Source: CAVOBC01 sp963693635
GTDB lineage: Bacteria > Pseudomonadota > Gammaproteobacteria > Pseudomonadales > Azotimanducaceae
DNA: 9,355 nt
Assembly (NCBI GenBank): GCA_963693635.1
Contig: CAVOBC010000174.1
Span: forward strand, 1 to 9,355
Direction: 5' to 3'
Part shown: positions 1-5,564 of the stretch, one piece after another
Layout of the letters: every line of letters begins with the position of its first letter
Numbering within the stretch: position 1 is the first letter of the stretch
Translations under genes and position numbers: made by a program
Notes under the pieces: generated by a model
Database searches by the model: none
The model's input: only the letters and a program-made list of their open reading frames with translations
What the model was told of the DNA's origin: nothing

Positions 1-66
1 AACCATTTGCGTGAACCATTTGCGTGAACCCATCGCGTGAACCCATCGCGTGAACCATAGTGCAAA
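1..66. repeat. 13-bp tandem repeat array at the window edge
   Basis: Positions 1-13 and 14-26 are identical copies of AACCATTTGCGTG. Positions 27-39 and 40-52 are identical copies of the variant AACCCATCGCGTG, and a fifth degenerate unit begins at 53. The array probably continues past the left edge. To its right (68-148) the repetition fades into looser 15-bp units built around CACTAT/GCGC motifs. One of these forms a perfect 7-bp stem (GCGCAAT 91-97 with ATTGCGC 103-109). The array sits directly downstream of the nrdJb stop codon. The hairpin could weakly act as a transcription end for nrdJb, but no U-tract follows it on either strand, so no terminator is called. Confidence 0.85.
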
Positions 67-149
67 GCACTATTGGGCGATCCATTATCTGCGCAATCCG
101 CTATTGCGCGGTCCACTATCGCGCAACCGACTGCGCAACCTATGGGGGC

Positions 150-881
150 CTACCCGCACTTGGAGTCGCCGCAGGAAAGGCAGGTCATACAACCATCCAT
201 CCTGACGACCGAACTCTGGTGACACTTCTTGCATTGCTGCGCGCCCTTCGGGAAGTCCGACGCGGCATCGTTGTCGTCCACGGGCTCCAGCGAATGACCC
301 TCTGGTGCCAGCGTGTCCGGCGGGGGCGCGTTGCGCGCCGCAAATTCCGCTCGTTTCTCGTCGAGCAAGGCCTGATGGGCGTCCCCAAGCTGGTCGTCCT
401 CGATGAGGCCAATCCGCTTCATGTGCGTCTCAATGACCTCCCCGATCTCGGCGACCAGCGAAGGCATGAACTTGCCGCCCTTCTTGAAGTAGCCGCCCTG
501 GGGGTCGAACACCTGCTGCAACTCGTCGGCCAGGAACGTGATGTCTCCACCCTTGCGGAAGACCGCGGAGATGACCCGCGTCAGGGCTAGCACCCACTGG
601 AAATGTTCCATATTTTTCGAGTTGACGAATATCTCGAACGGCAGGTGCTGCTCGTGTCGCGTGCCTACGTTGAGAATCATGTCGTTGATCGTGATGTAGA
701 GCGCGTGGTCTGACAGTGGTGTTTTGATTTTGTAGGTGTAGCCACGAAGCTCCTCCGGGCGCTCGACATCTTCGTGCATGTGCTCCGGAGGCGCCTCAGT
801 GGGCACCTCGACTGTGGCCTCGTCGTCTTCGTCCTTTCTGATGGCGTAGCCGACGATGTTCTGGTCTATCTTCAATGCCAT
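150..881 (-). CDS. nrdJb: Class II ribonucleotide reductase accessory chain NrdJb (TSCPD domain, zinc-ribbon tail)
   Basis: This 243-residue protein is the detached C-terminal part of an adenosylcobalamin-dependent ribonucleotide reductase, the arrangement known as NrdJa/NrdJb in Pseudomonas aeruginosa. Residues about 45-160 form the TSCPD-type domain, with runs such as YKIKTPLSDHALYITIND and NSKNMEHFQWVLALTRVIS. A charged linker (about 161-210) leads to a cysteine-rich tail with Cys217, 220, 231, 234, 237 and 242, which is a zinc ribbon and likely carries the cysteines that re-reduce the active site. It should act in the cytoplasm with NrdJa. The start at 881 is chosen because the protein then begins MALKIDQNIVGY, as I recall related NrdJb chains do, and GGGAAG lies just before the ATG. 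The frame is open up to an ATG at 941, but those 20 extra residues do not look conserved. The gene follows nrdJa on the same strand after an unusually long 288-bp gap holding LexA-like boxes. Confidence 0.88.
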   Translation of the reverse strand: MALKIDQNIVGYAIRKDEDDEATVEVPTEAPPEHMHEDVERPEELRGYTYKIKTPLSDHALYITINDMILNVGTRHEQHLPFEIFVNSKNMEHFQWVLALTRVISAVFRKGGDITFLADELQQVFDPQGGYFKKGGKFMPSLVAEIGEVIETHMKRIGLIEDDQLGDAHQALLDEKRAEFAARNAPPPDTLAPEGHSLEPVDDNDAASDFPKGAQQCKKCHQSSVVRMDGCMTCLSCGDSKCG

Positions 882-999
882 TTTTCTTCCCGTTTTCATT
901 CGCTTGCCTGATGGCAGGTCTCGGTGGCTGCACCGTCGCATCGTCTCGGTTGTAACGATCTCGGAGCAGGTCTGGTTCGATGACGCCTAACTTTCTAGT

Positions 1000-1036
1000 T
1001 CTTGTCCCAAAATTGTCATCCTGACAATTCCTGGGA
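1000..1036. repeat. Palindromic dispersed repeat, copy 1
   Basis: The core is a perfect inverted repeat, AATTGTCA (1011-1018), TCC, TGACAATT (1022-1029). An outer arm pair, TCCC/GGGA, extends it into a near-complete hairpin. The 32 bases 1000-1031 are identical, in the same orientation, to 3848-3879. The copy lies about 120 bp upstream of the nrdJb start. It could be a REP/MITE-like repeat, an operator for a dimeric regulator, or a transcript hairpin; the sequence does not decide between them. Confidence 0.85.
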
Positions 1037-1093
1037 GTCGGTTTGCACGCACATCACCGTCTCTCTGTGATTGATCGATACTCTTTTTGTGCA

Positions 1094-1124
1094 CTGTTTT
1101 TATAAACACTGTTTTTATATACAG
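1094..1124 (-). promoter_or_regulatory. Tandem LexA (SOS) boxes upstream of nrdJb
   Basis: Positions 1109-1124 match the LexA operator core used in beta- and gamma-proteobacteria exactly: CTGT, eight A/T bases, ACAG. A second site at 1094-1109, CTGT-N8-ACAC, misses one core base and abuts the first, because the segment is a 15-bp head-to-tail duplication (1092-1106 and 1107-1121, 14 of 15 identical). The only gene start these sites could control is nrdJb, 213-243 bp downstream on the minus strand. On the plus strand the following DNA is the 3' end of nrdJa. The motif match is seen directly; LexA binding and SOS induction of nrdJb are inferred. Confidence 0.6.
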
Positions 1125-1169
1125 GACGGCCCAACATACCCGTGGCGGGCCCGATCATCAACACTCGCA

Positions 1170-3329
1170 TCAGAACTTGCCGTAATAGCCTTCCTTCAGC
1201 GCGTCGAACAGGTTTGCAGCTGTGTGGGTTTCGCCGTCGTACTCAATCTCCTCGTTGCCATTCACCTCAACGACACTGCCGTCCGAGAGGGTGAATTGAT
1301 AAGTCGTCTTCTCGAGGTCTTCGTCCTTGACCAGCACACCCTGGAATGCTTCGGGATTGAAGCGGAACGTCGTGCAGCCTTTAAGTCCCTGTTCGTACGC
1401 GTAAAGGTAAATATGCTTGAAATCCTCAAAGGGGTAGTCGGTTGGCACATTGGCGGTCTTCGAGATGGACGAGTCAATCCACTTTTGTGCGGCGGCCTGC
1501 ACGTCGACATGCTGAATCGGCGTGATGTCATCGGCGGTGATGAAGTAGTCAGGTAGCTTCTCCGACTCGTCCGCAGGATAGGGCCCAGCCGCTGGATTGA
1601 CCATCGCACGGTAAGCCAGCAGTTCGAAGGAGTAGACATCGACTTTCTCTTTGGACTTCTTGCCTTCGCGAATCACGTTGCGCGAGTAATGGTGCGCGAA
1701 ACTTGGCTCGATGCCGTTACTCGCGTTGTTGGCAAGTGACAGGGAGATGGTGCCGGTTGGTGCGATACTACTATGATGGGTAAAGCGACAGCCTTCGGTG
1801 GCGATCTGCTCGACCAGTTCCGGTTCGGCCTCCGCGATCTTTTGCATGTAGCGGCTGTAGGATGCGTGGAGCTTGCGACCGGGTATTGTATCGCCCACCT
1901 GCCAGCCGTCCCGCGCCATCTCCGGACGCTGACGCAACATGTCTGCAGTGACGTCGAACGACTCGTTCATGATGGGCGCCGGGCCTTTTTCCCGTGCGAG
2001 TTCAAGTCCGGTACGCCAGCCCTGGATAGCAAGTTCCCGGGTCACTTCTTCGGTGAAGGCGACTGACGCGCCGTCGCCGTAGCTCATTCCAAGCATGGTG
2101 ATCGATGAACCGAGGCCAAGATAGCCCATGCCGTGGCGACGCTTGCTCATGATCTCGCCCTGTTGTTCCGGCAACGGCAAGCCGTTGATTTCGACAACGT
2201 TGTCCAGCATGCGGGTGAAGATGGCGACCGCCTTCCTGAACTTGTCCCACTCGAACGTCGCTTCGGCCGTGAATGGGCGAGTGACAAAGCGGCAGAGGTT
2301 CACCGAGCCAAGCAGGCAACTGCCATAGGGCGGCAGGGGTTGCTCGCCGCACGGATTAGTCGCGCGGATATTTTCGCAAAACCAGTTGTTGTTCTGCTCG
2401 TTAACCTTGTCGATGAGGATGAAGCCGGGCTCGGCGAAGTCATAGGTCGAGGTCATGATCAAATCCCAAAGACGCCGGGCTTTGATGGTCTTGGTGATCC
2501 GGCAGGCGGTGAGGCCTTCATGGCTCTTGATGTAGCCGCTATTCTGGTCGGGAAACTCGCGCCACATGACCTGGCTGGCATCGTCGAGATCGAGTTGATC
2601 GGTTTCCTGCTCCTGATGTGAGAGCGGGAAAGACAGAGGCCAGTCAGCGTCGCTCTTCACCGCTTCCATGAATTCTCGGGTGATCAGCAGTGACAGATTG
2701 AACTGCCGCAGACGTCCATCTTCTCGCTTGGCCTTGATGAACTCATCGACGTCGGGATGACCGATATCAAACGTTGCCATCTGCGCGCCGCGGCGGCCGC
2801 CAGCCGACGAGACGGTGAAACAGGTCTTGTCGTAGATGTCCATGAATGACAAGGGCCCGGAGGTGTAAGCGCCAGCGCCCGAGACGTATGCGCCTTTCGG
2901 CCTCAACGTTGAGAACTCGTAGCCGATGCCGCACCCGGCCTTCAGCGTCAGGCCGGCCTCGACGTTCTTGTTCAGGATGTCTTCCATCGAGTCGCTGATG
3001 GTGCCTGACACGGTGCAGTTGATCGTCGACGTCGCGGGTTTGTGGTCCTGGGCGCCGGCGTTGGAGATGATGCGACCGGCGGGTATCACGCCGTGTCTGA
3101 GTGCCCACAGGAACTCGTCGTTCCACTTCGCCTGAATGGCGGGCTCTTCGACCTCTGAGAGTGCTGCTGCGACCCGTTTGTACGTGTCATCCATCTGCTG
3201 GTCTACCCGTTCACCCTGTTTCGTGGTCAGGCAGTACTTGCTCTCCCAGATGTCCATCGACGTTTCCTGATAGTCAATCTCACTCAGGGACTTGGGGACG
3301 GCTTTCAGACTCGGCTTAGAGGAATCCAT
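1170..3329 (-). CDS. nrdJa: Adenosylcobalamin-dependent (class II) ribonucleotide reductase, catalytic chain NrdJa
   Basis: This 719-residue protein converts ribonucleotides to deoxyribonucleotides using a thiyl radical generated from adenosylcobalamin, so it works with or without oxygen. The catalytic loop NPCGEQPLPPYGSC is at about 325-338: Cys327 is the thiyl-radical residue, flanked by Asn325 and Glu329, and Cys338 forms the redox pair with Cys105 (in INCTVSGT). The 11-residue spacing from Cys327 to Cys338 equals that between Cys322 and Cys333 of Thermotoga maritima NrdJ. Other family blocks are GCGIGYEFSTLRPKGAYVSG (132-151) and SSIAPTGTISLSLANN (520-535). No N-terminal ATP-cone is present. 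The chain stops at GYYGKF without a zinc-ribbon tail, which NrdJb supplies. The start is supported by AAAGG about 12 bp upstream. It is transcribed away from the methyltransferase gene, with NrdR-type boxes about 290 bp upstream. I see no cobalamin-riboswitch boxes in the leader. Confidence 0.95.
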   Translation of the reverse strand: MDSSKPSLKAVPKSLSEIDYQETSMDIWESKYCLTTKQGERVDQQMDDTYKRVAAALSEVEEPAIQAKWNDEFLWALRHGVIPAGRIISNAGAQDHKPATSTINCTVSGTISDSMEDILNKNVEAGLTLKAGCGIGYEFSTLRPKGAYVSGAGAYTSGPLSFMDIYDKTCFTVSSAGGRRGAQMATFDIGHPDVDEFIKAKREDGRLRQFNLSLLITREFMEAVKSDADWPLSFPLSHQEQETDQLDLDDASQVMWREFPDQNSGYIKSHEGLTACRITKTIKARRLWDLIMTSTYDFAEPGFILIDKVNEQNNNWFCENIRATNPCGEQPLPPYGSCLLGSVNLCRFVTRPFTAEATFEWDKFRKAVAIFTRMLDNVVEINGLPLPEQQGEIMSKRRHGMGYLGLGSSITMLGMSYGDGASVAFTEEVTRELAIQGWRTGLELAREKGPAPIMNESFDVTADMLRQRPEMARDGWQVGDTIPGRKLHASYSRYMQKIAEAEPELVEQIATEGCRFTHHSSIAPTGTISLSLANNASNGIEPSFAHHYSRNVIREGKKSKEKVDVYSFELLAYRAMVNPAAGPYPADESEKLPDYFITADDITPIQHVDVQAAAQKWIDSSISKTANVPTDYPFEDFKHIYLYAYEQGLKGCTTFRFNPEAFQGVLVKDEDLEKTTYQFTLSDGSVVEVNGNEEIEYDGETHTAANLFDALKEGYYGKF

Positions 3330-3435
3330 CGGTTACGTTACCTTTGTTGCTTTTGTTCTTGGCGTTCTGGTTAATATCGGTCTTGTTGCGGGCGGTTGGC
3401 AGTCATGACCGCGATGATTGCAGCGGCCGTCACCT

Positions 3436-3482
3436 GGATCTGGAAAGCCCTGGGTCTGGAAAGCCCTCGATCTAGAAGGCCT
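3436..3482. repeat. 16-bp tandem repeat, three units, in the nrdJa leader
   Basis: Unit 1 (3436-3451) reads GGATCTGGAAAGCCCT. Unit 2 (3452-3467) differs from it by one base, and unit 3 (3468-3482) is a diverged 15-bp copy that creates a TCTAGA. The array lies within the presumed untranslated leader of nrdJa, 107-153 bp upstream of its start codon. Confidence 0.85.
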
Positions 3483-3490
3483 GAATCGTT

Positions 3491-3560
3491 CGGAACCACG
3501 CGTCTGAGACCATGCGTCGAGACCACACGTTCCAGATCATAAGTTCCAGACCACGCGTTC
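3491..3560. repeat. 14-bp tandem repeat, five units, in the nrdJa leader
   Basis: Five consecutive 14-bp units start at 3491, 3505, 3519, 3533 and 3547, with the approximate consensus GAGACCACGCGTTC. Part of a sixth follows. Units one, two, three and five are close to the consensus; the fourth (CAGATCATAAGTTC) is the most diverged. The array lies between the NrdR-type boxes and nrdJa. The regular spacing could serve as an iteron-like protein site, but slippage duplication explains it equally well. Confidence 0.85.
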
Positions 3561-3617
3561 GAGACCCGGAGTGGTGCCGATTGGGTGCGCGATGGTACTG
3601 CACGACTGCCGCAGAAA

Positions 3618-3665
3618 CGTGCAGATATTGTGCCCCAAGCAATTGGCCGGCACAACATGTAGTGA
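3618..3665 (-). promoter_or_regulatory. NrdR double box overlapping a nrdJa promoter
   Basis: The 16-bp site 3650-3665 matches the NrdR consensus (CACwAtATaTwGtG core) at 12 of 14 core bases. The site 3618-3633 keeps one perfect half (ATATTGTG), but its other arm is degraded. Their centres are 32 bp apart, the three-turn spacing typical of paired NrdR boxes. On the minus strand a sigma70-like pair fits across them: TTGTGC (3650-3655) as -35, 17 bp, then CACAAT (3627-3632) as -10. This would place both elements inside the boxes and explain repression. NrdR is the ATP/dATP-sensing repressor of ribonucleotide reductase genes. Its action here is inferred from motif, spacing and neighbouring gene. 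Confidence 0.6.
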
Positions 3666-3847
3666 TGTTGAATCGACAGATAATCGACGAAATGTCGTTC
3701 ATGAGGGTCGGCTTAGCGCCCGCTGGATCGTCTCTCGGCCTTGGCTCGCGCTGCCCCGGATGCGTTTGCCCATTGTGCGATCGCGCCTGCCTTGCAACAA
3801 TTCGCCAGGCGGGGCGATCCGAAAAAATCGAGCGGAAATCCAACGGG

Positions 3848-3886
3848 TCTTGTCCCAAAATTGTCATCCTGACAATTCCCGGGACA
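3848..3886. repeat. Palindromic dispersed repeat, copy 2
   Basis: TGTCCC (3851-3856), AATTGTCA (3859-3866), TCC, TGACAATT (3870-3877) and GGGACA (3881-3886) form a nested perfect palindrome. The 32 bases from 3848 repeat those at 1000-1031 exactly and in the same orientation. This copy has the more complete outer arms. Confidence 0.88.
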
Positions 3887-3963
3887 CATTTCTTGGAAAA
3901 ACGGGGCGTATGCCTGCACCGCATGCGAATGCTCGCCCCAGAACGGAATTCTGGGACAGGAAC
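3848..3963. mobile_element. Possible MITE-like palindromic element ahead of the methyltransferase gene
   Basis: The left end (CTTGTCCCAAAATT, 3849-3862) and right end (AATTCTGGGACAGG, 3947-3960) are inverted copies of each other at 12 of 14 positions. Between them lie the copy-2 palindrome, an inner GGGGCG/CGCCCC pair (3903-3908 and 3934-3939) and a hairpin CCCAGAA/TTCTGGG (3937-3943 with 3949-3955). The right end is followed by GAACTA, as is the corresponding minus-strand end of copy 1, so more than the palindrome is shared. There is no coding capacity and no clear target duplication. It could instead be a compound operator. Confidence 0.4.
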
Positions 3964-3970
3964 TAACTGA

Positions 3971-4717
3971 ATGAACGAACATGGCGATCTCACGATCTAC
4001 GGTCGGCACCCTGTGCTCGAAGCGCTAAAGGATCCGGCCGTTGTGACGCTGCGCGTGCATCTGGCGCGCGAGAACAAGCGATCGCCGATCCTCGACGAGA
4101 TTCGTGAATGTGCGGAGGCTGCCAGCGTCGAGGTGTACATGGTCGCAAGGCAGAAGCTGTCACGCATCTCGCGCAATGGAAAGCAAGATCAGGGCGTCGC
4201 CGCGGATCTGCATTGCCCGCATTTCGACCGGCTTGATGAGTGGCTGCGGGCTCCCGTGCCTGATGATTGTGAATTGATGGCGGTGGATGGCGTGACCAAT
4301 GGTCAGAACCTGGGCATGATCGTTCGCAGTGTCGCGGCGTCGCCCATGGCGGGACTCATCGTACCGGATGCGGGTTCGGCACGGCTTGATTCGCTCGTCA
4401 TCAAAGCGAGCGCGGGCACGCTGTTTGGTGCCACGGTGTTGAGCTGCACGCGACTCGGAGAAGCGATCGCAATGTTGAAAGCGTCCGGATTTTGTATCAT
4501 CGGACTCGACGGAGGCGGGTCGGTGGATCTGGCGCATTGCAAACCGGTCGGGCCGACGCTCTTTGTTCTCGGCAACGAATCGACCGGCCTCGCTGACGAC
4601 ACCCGCAGGCAGTGTGATCAGTTGGTGCGGATACCGCTCGCTGGCGGCGTTGAGTCGCTGAACGTCGCCGTTGCCGCAGGCATCGTCGCGATGCGACGCG
4701 TCGTTAGCGGTCGTTAG
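3971..4717 (+). CDS. SpoU/TrmH-family RNA 2'-O-ribose methyltransferase (RlmB-like)
   Basis: This 248-residue cytoplasmic enzyme should transfer a methyl group from S-adenosylmethionine to a ribose 2'-OH in rRNA or tRNA through a knotted SPOUT fold. The N-terminal part, with LTIYGRHPVLEALK (7-20), is the usual RNA-binding substrate domain. The three SpoU motifs follow: VDGVTNGQNLGMIVRS (105-120), with Asn113 and Arg119; LFVLGNESTGL (197-207), with Asn202 and Glu203; and IPLAGGVESLNVAVA (221-235), with Ser229, Leu230 and Asn231. The start has AGGA 7-10 bp upstream, inside the right end of the palindromic element. The domain order resembles RlmB (23S rRNA Gm2251), but many bacteria carry several paralogues, so the target is not assigned. 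The final residues are altered by a 10-bp duplication that creates the present stop codon. Confidence 0.9.
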   Translation: MNEHGDLTIYGRHPVLEALKDPAVVTLRVHLARENKRSPILDEIRECAEAASVEVYMVARQKLSRISRNGKQDQGVAADLHCPHFDRLDEWLRAPVPDDCELMAVDGVTNGQNLGMIVRSVAASPMAGLIVPDAGSARLDSLVIKASAGTLFGATVLSCTRLGEAIAMLKASGFCIIGLDGGGSVDLAHCKPVGPTLFVLGNESTGLADDTRRQCDQLVRIPLAGGVESLNVAVAAGIVAMRRVVSGR

Positions 4718-4720
4718 CGT
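4701..4720 (+). repeat. 10-bp duplication across the methyltransferase stop codon
   Basis: TCGTTAGCGG (4701-4710) is followed by TCGTTAGCGT (4711-4720). The first copy is read as V-S-G, while the second is entered in another frame and supplies the TAG stop at 4715-4717. With a single copy the protein would end VVSVNAGGE instead of VVSGR. The change is outside the catalytic motifs. Confidence 0.85.
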
Positions 4721-4763
4721 AAATGCAGGCGGGGAATAGCGGCCGTCGATTCCAGTGCTCGCT

Positions 4764-4780
4764 GAGCCGGTGGCCGGTTC
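4764..4780. terminator. Weak hairpin between convergent genes
   Basis: GAGCCGG (4764-4770), loop TGG, CCGGTTC (4774-4780) can form a 7-bp stem with one G-U pair between the convergent methyltransferase and 4858-5154 genes. No T-run follows in either direction, so intrinsic termination is uncertain. Confidence 0.2.
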
Positions 4781-4781
4781 A

Positions 4782-4815
4782 GTGCTGGCCGGTAAAAGGT
4801 GCTGGCCGGTAAAGC
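4782..4815. repeat. 17-bp tandem duplication in the convergent gap
   Basis: GTGCTGGCCGGTAAAAG (4782-4798) is repeated at 4799-4815 with two differences at the end. It lies downstream of both flanking genes and has no evident function. Confidence 0.8.
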
Positions 4816-4857
4816 GCGGCTGAATAAGAGCTAGAGAAGCGGGGAAAAGCGAGCGAT

Positions 4858-5154
4858 TCAGTCGTCGGTCGGAAACTGGTCGTTACTGCGGAGTTTGTCT
4901 TCGATCTGCAATAAACGCTGGCGAATCTTCGGGTCCTGCATGCGGCGCTGTTCCATCGAGAAGTGCGTACCGTAACTGTAGCCGCCCTCACAGGGTGTGA
5001 CTGATACAACTTCAGCGACGATTTCCACCAGTTCGACGTCCTGGACCTCGAGATCAACGATCAGGTTCTCGCCTTCGTGTGTTTTGCTCCACGCAAAAAG
5101 ACGCCAAGAGACCTTGCCAGAAGACTGTGTTGTCCGACCGTCTGTCGTAACCAT
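4858..5154 (-). CDS. Small hypothetical protein, possibly PilZ-like
   Basis: A 98-residue protein is proposed. Residues about 28-66 read as alternating beta strands (ENLIVDLEVQD, VEIVAEVVSV) ending in GGYSYGTHFS. This resembles the C-terminal half of a PilZ barrel, where a strand pair ends in a YxxGxxF-type motif. A charged helix (QDPKIRQRLLQIEDKL) follows. The RxxxR and D/NxSxxG c-di-GMP residues of PilZ are not visible in the 98 residues, so cyclic-di-GMP binding should not be assumed. The start at 5154 has AGAAAG about 8 bp upstream. The frame is open without a stop to 5559, but beyond 5340 it runs through tandem repeats. A longer protein including LRTRNPFIAP just upstream is possible if translation begins at a non-ATG codon. 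It is transcribed towards the methyltransferase gene. Confidence 0.5.
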   Translation of the reverse strand: MVTTDGRTTQSSGKVSWRLFAWSKTHEGENLIVDLEVQDVELVEIVAEVVSVTPCEGGYSYGTHFSMEQRRMQDPKIRQRLLQIEDKLRSNDQFPTDD

Positions 5155-5356
5155 GATGAACTTTCTGCACGTGATTTCAAAGGTGGCTGAAATTGGCGTG
5201 TCTCTTGGCGCTATGAAGGGGTTCCGGGTGCGAAGGGCGACGAAGCGCCAGACAAGGGTGTTGCAGATGACCCGTGCTCCACCGGCTGATTTGAAGCACC
5301 CGGGCTTCGTCGACTTGCTCTGGTCGCAGATGGTTTTAAACGGATGGCTACCACCT

Positions 5357-5388
5357 TTGCCGCAAGGCACGCTTGCCGCAAGGTGCCC
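5357..5388. repeat. 16-bp tandem duplication
   Basis: TTGCCGCAAGGCACGC (5357-5372) is followed by TTGCCGCAAGGTGCCC (5373-5388). The first 11 bases are identical. TTGC/GCAA arms make each unit partly palindromic. Confidence 0.75.
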
Positions 5389-5418
5389 TCGACGCAAAGA
5401 GTGCCCTCGACGCAAAGA
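5383..5418. repeat. 18-bp perfect tandem duplication
   Basis: GTGCCCTCGACGCAAAGA occurs at 5383-5400 and again, without a change, at 5401-5418. A third partial copy (GTGC) follows. The perfect identity suggests a recent event. Confidence 0.88.
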
Positions 5419-5564
5419 GTGCGGTTGACTCAAGGGTGCCGCGGGGCTGAAATCAGGCGAGTCAGGGGCAGAGTGAAAGTGATTCAGCGAACCCATGGGA
5501 GCAATGACGTGCCCACAAGCGGAAGCCTCGACAAGATGATGGTGATCGACGGCGCGCAAAGCCG

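Larger units (their letters stand above)
882..1169 (-). other. 288-bp gap between nrdJa and nrdJb
   Basis: This gap contains no convincing small gene on either strand. It holds, in nrdJa-to-nrdJb order, the LexA-like boxes (1094-1124), the palindromic repeat (1000-1036) and the nrdJb ribosome binding site. No hairpin followed by a T-run was found behind nrdJa, so read-through from nrdJa into nrdJb remains possible. A weak sigma70-like pair (TTGATG, 17-bp spacer, TATGTT on the minus strand, ending just upstream of the LexA boxes) could give nrdJb its own promoter, but the match is only 4 of 6 in each hexamer. Confidence 0.6.
3330..3970. other. Divergent intergenic region between nrdJa and the RNA methyltransferase gene
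   Basis: These 641 bp carry, in order from nrdJa, a long nrdJa leader with two tandem repeat arrays (3436-3482 and 3491-3560), the NrdR-type double box (3618-3665), about 180 bp without recognised signals, and a palindromic element (3848-3963) just before the methyltransferase start. Open frames cross it on both strands (3512-3970 plus, 3472-3993 minus), but neither encodes anything recognisable. Both run through the repeats, so I do not call them genes. Confidence 0.7.
5155..5564. other. Repeat-bearing gap upstream of the amidohydrolase pseudogene
   Basis: This stretch between two divergent reading frames holds two tandem duplications (5357-5388 and 5383-5418) and no recognised gene. The part next to 5155 may still code for an N-terminal extension of the minus-strand hypothetical protein. 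No promoter with convincing hexamers was identified. Confidence 0.5.

Noticed and set aside
60..590. A 176-codon plus-strand frame.
   Set aside because: It is antisense to nrdJb and begins inside the tandem repeat array; the nrdJb frame contains the conserved TSCPD and cysteine motifs.
882..941. An upstream start of nrdJb at 941.
   Set aside because: The extra 20 residues (MRRCSHRDLPSGKRMKTGRK) look unconserved, and the ATG at 881 has the better upstream sequence and the family-like N-terminus.
1071..1556. A 161-codon open frame on the plus strand.
   Set aside because: It lies antisense to the C-terminal third of nrdJa, whose family motifs are unambiguous, and its translation resembles no known protein.
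3491..3560. The repeat arrays were considered as a CRISPR array.
   Set aside because: Units of 13-18 bp are directly abutting, with no unique spacers, and no cas genes are nearby.
3330..3700. A cobalamin riboswitch was looked for in the nrdJa leader.
   Set aside because: Neither the B12-box-like GGAGACCTGCC nor the GCCACTG segment was seen on the minus strand. Tandem repeats occupy much of the leader.
3472..3993. Overlapping open frames on both strands in the divergent gap (3472-3993 minus, 3512-3970 plus).
   Set aside because: Both are composed partly of tandem repeats and palindromes, have no recognisable domains, and overlap the proposed regulatory sites. Long chance frames are common in GC-rich DNA.
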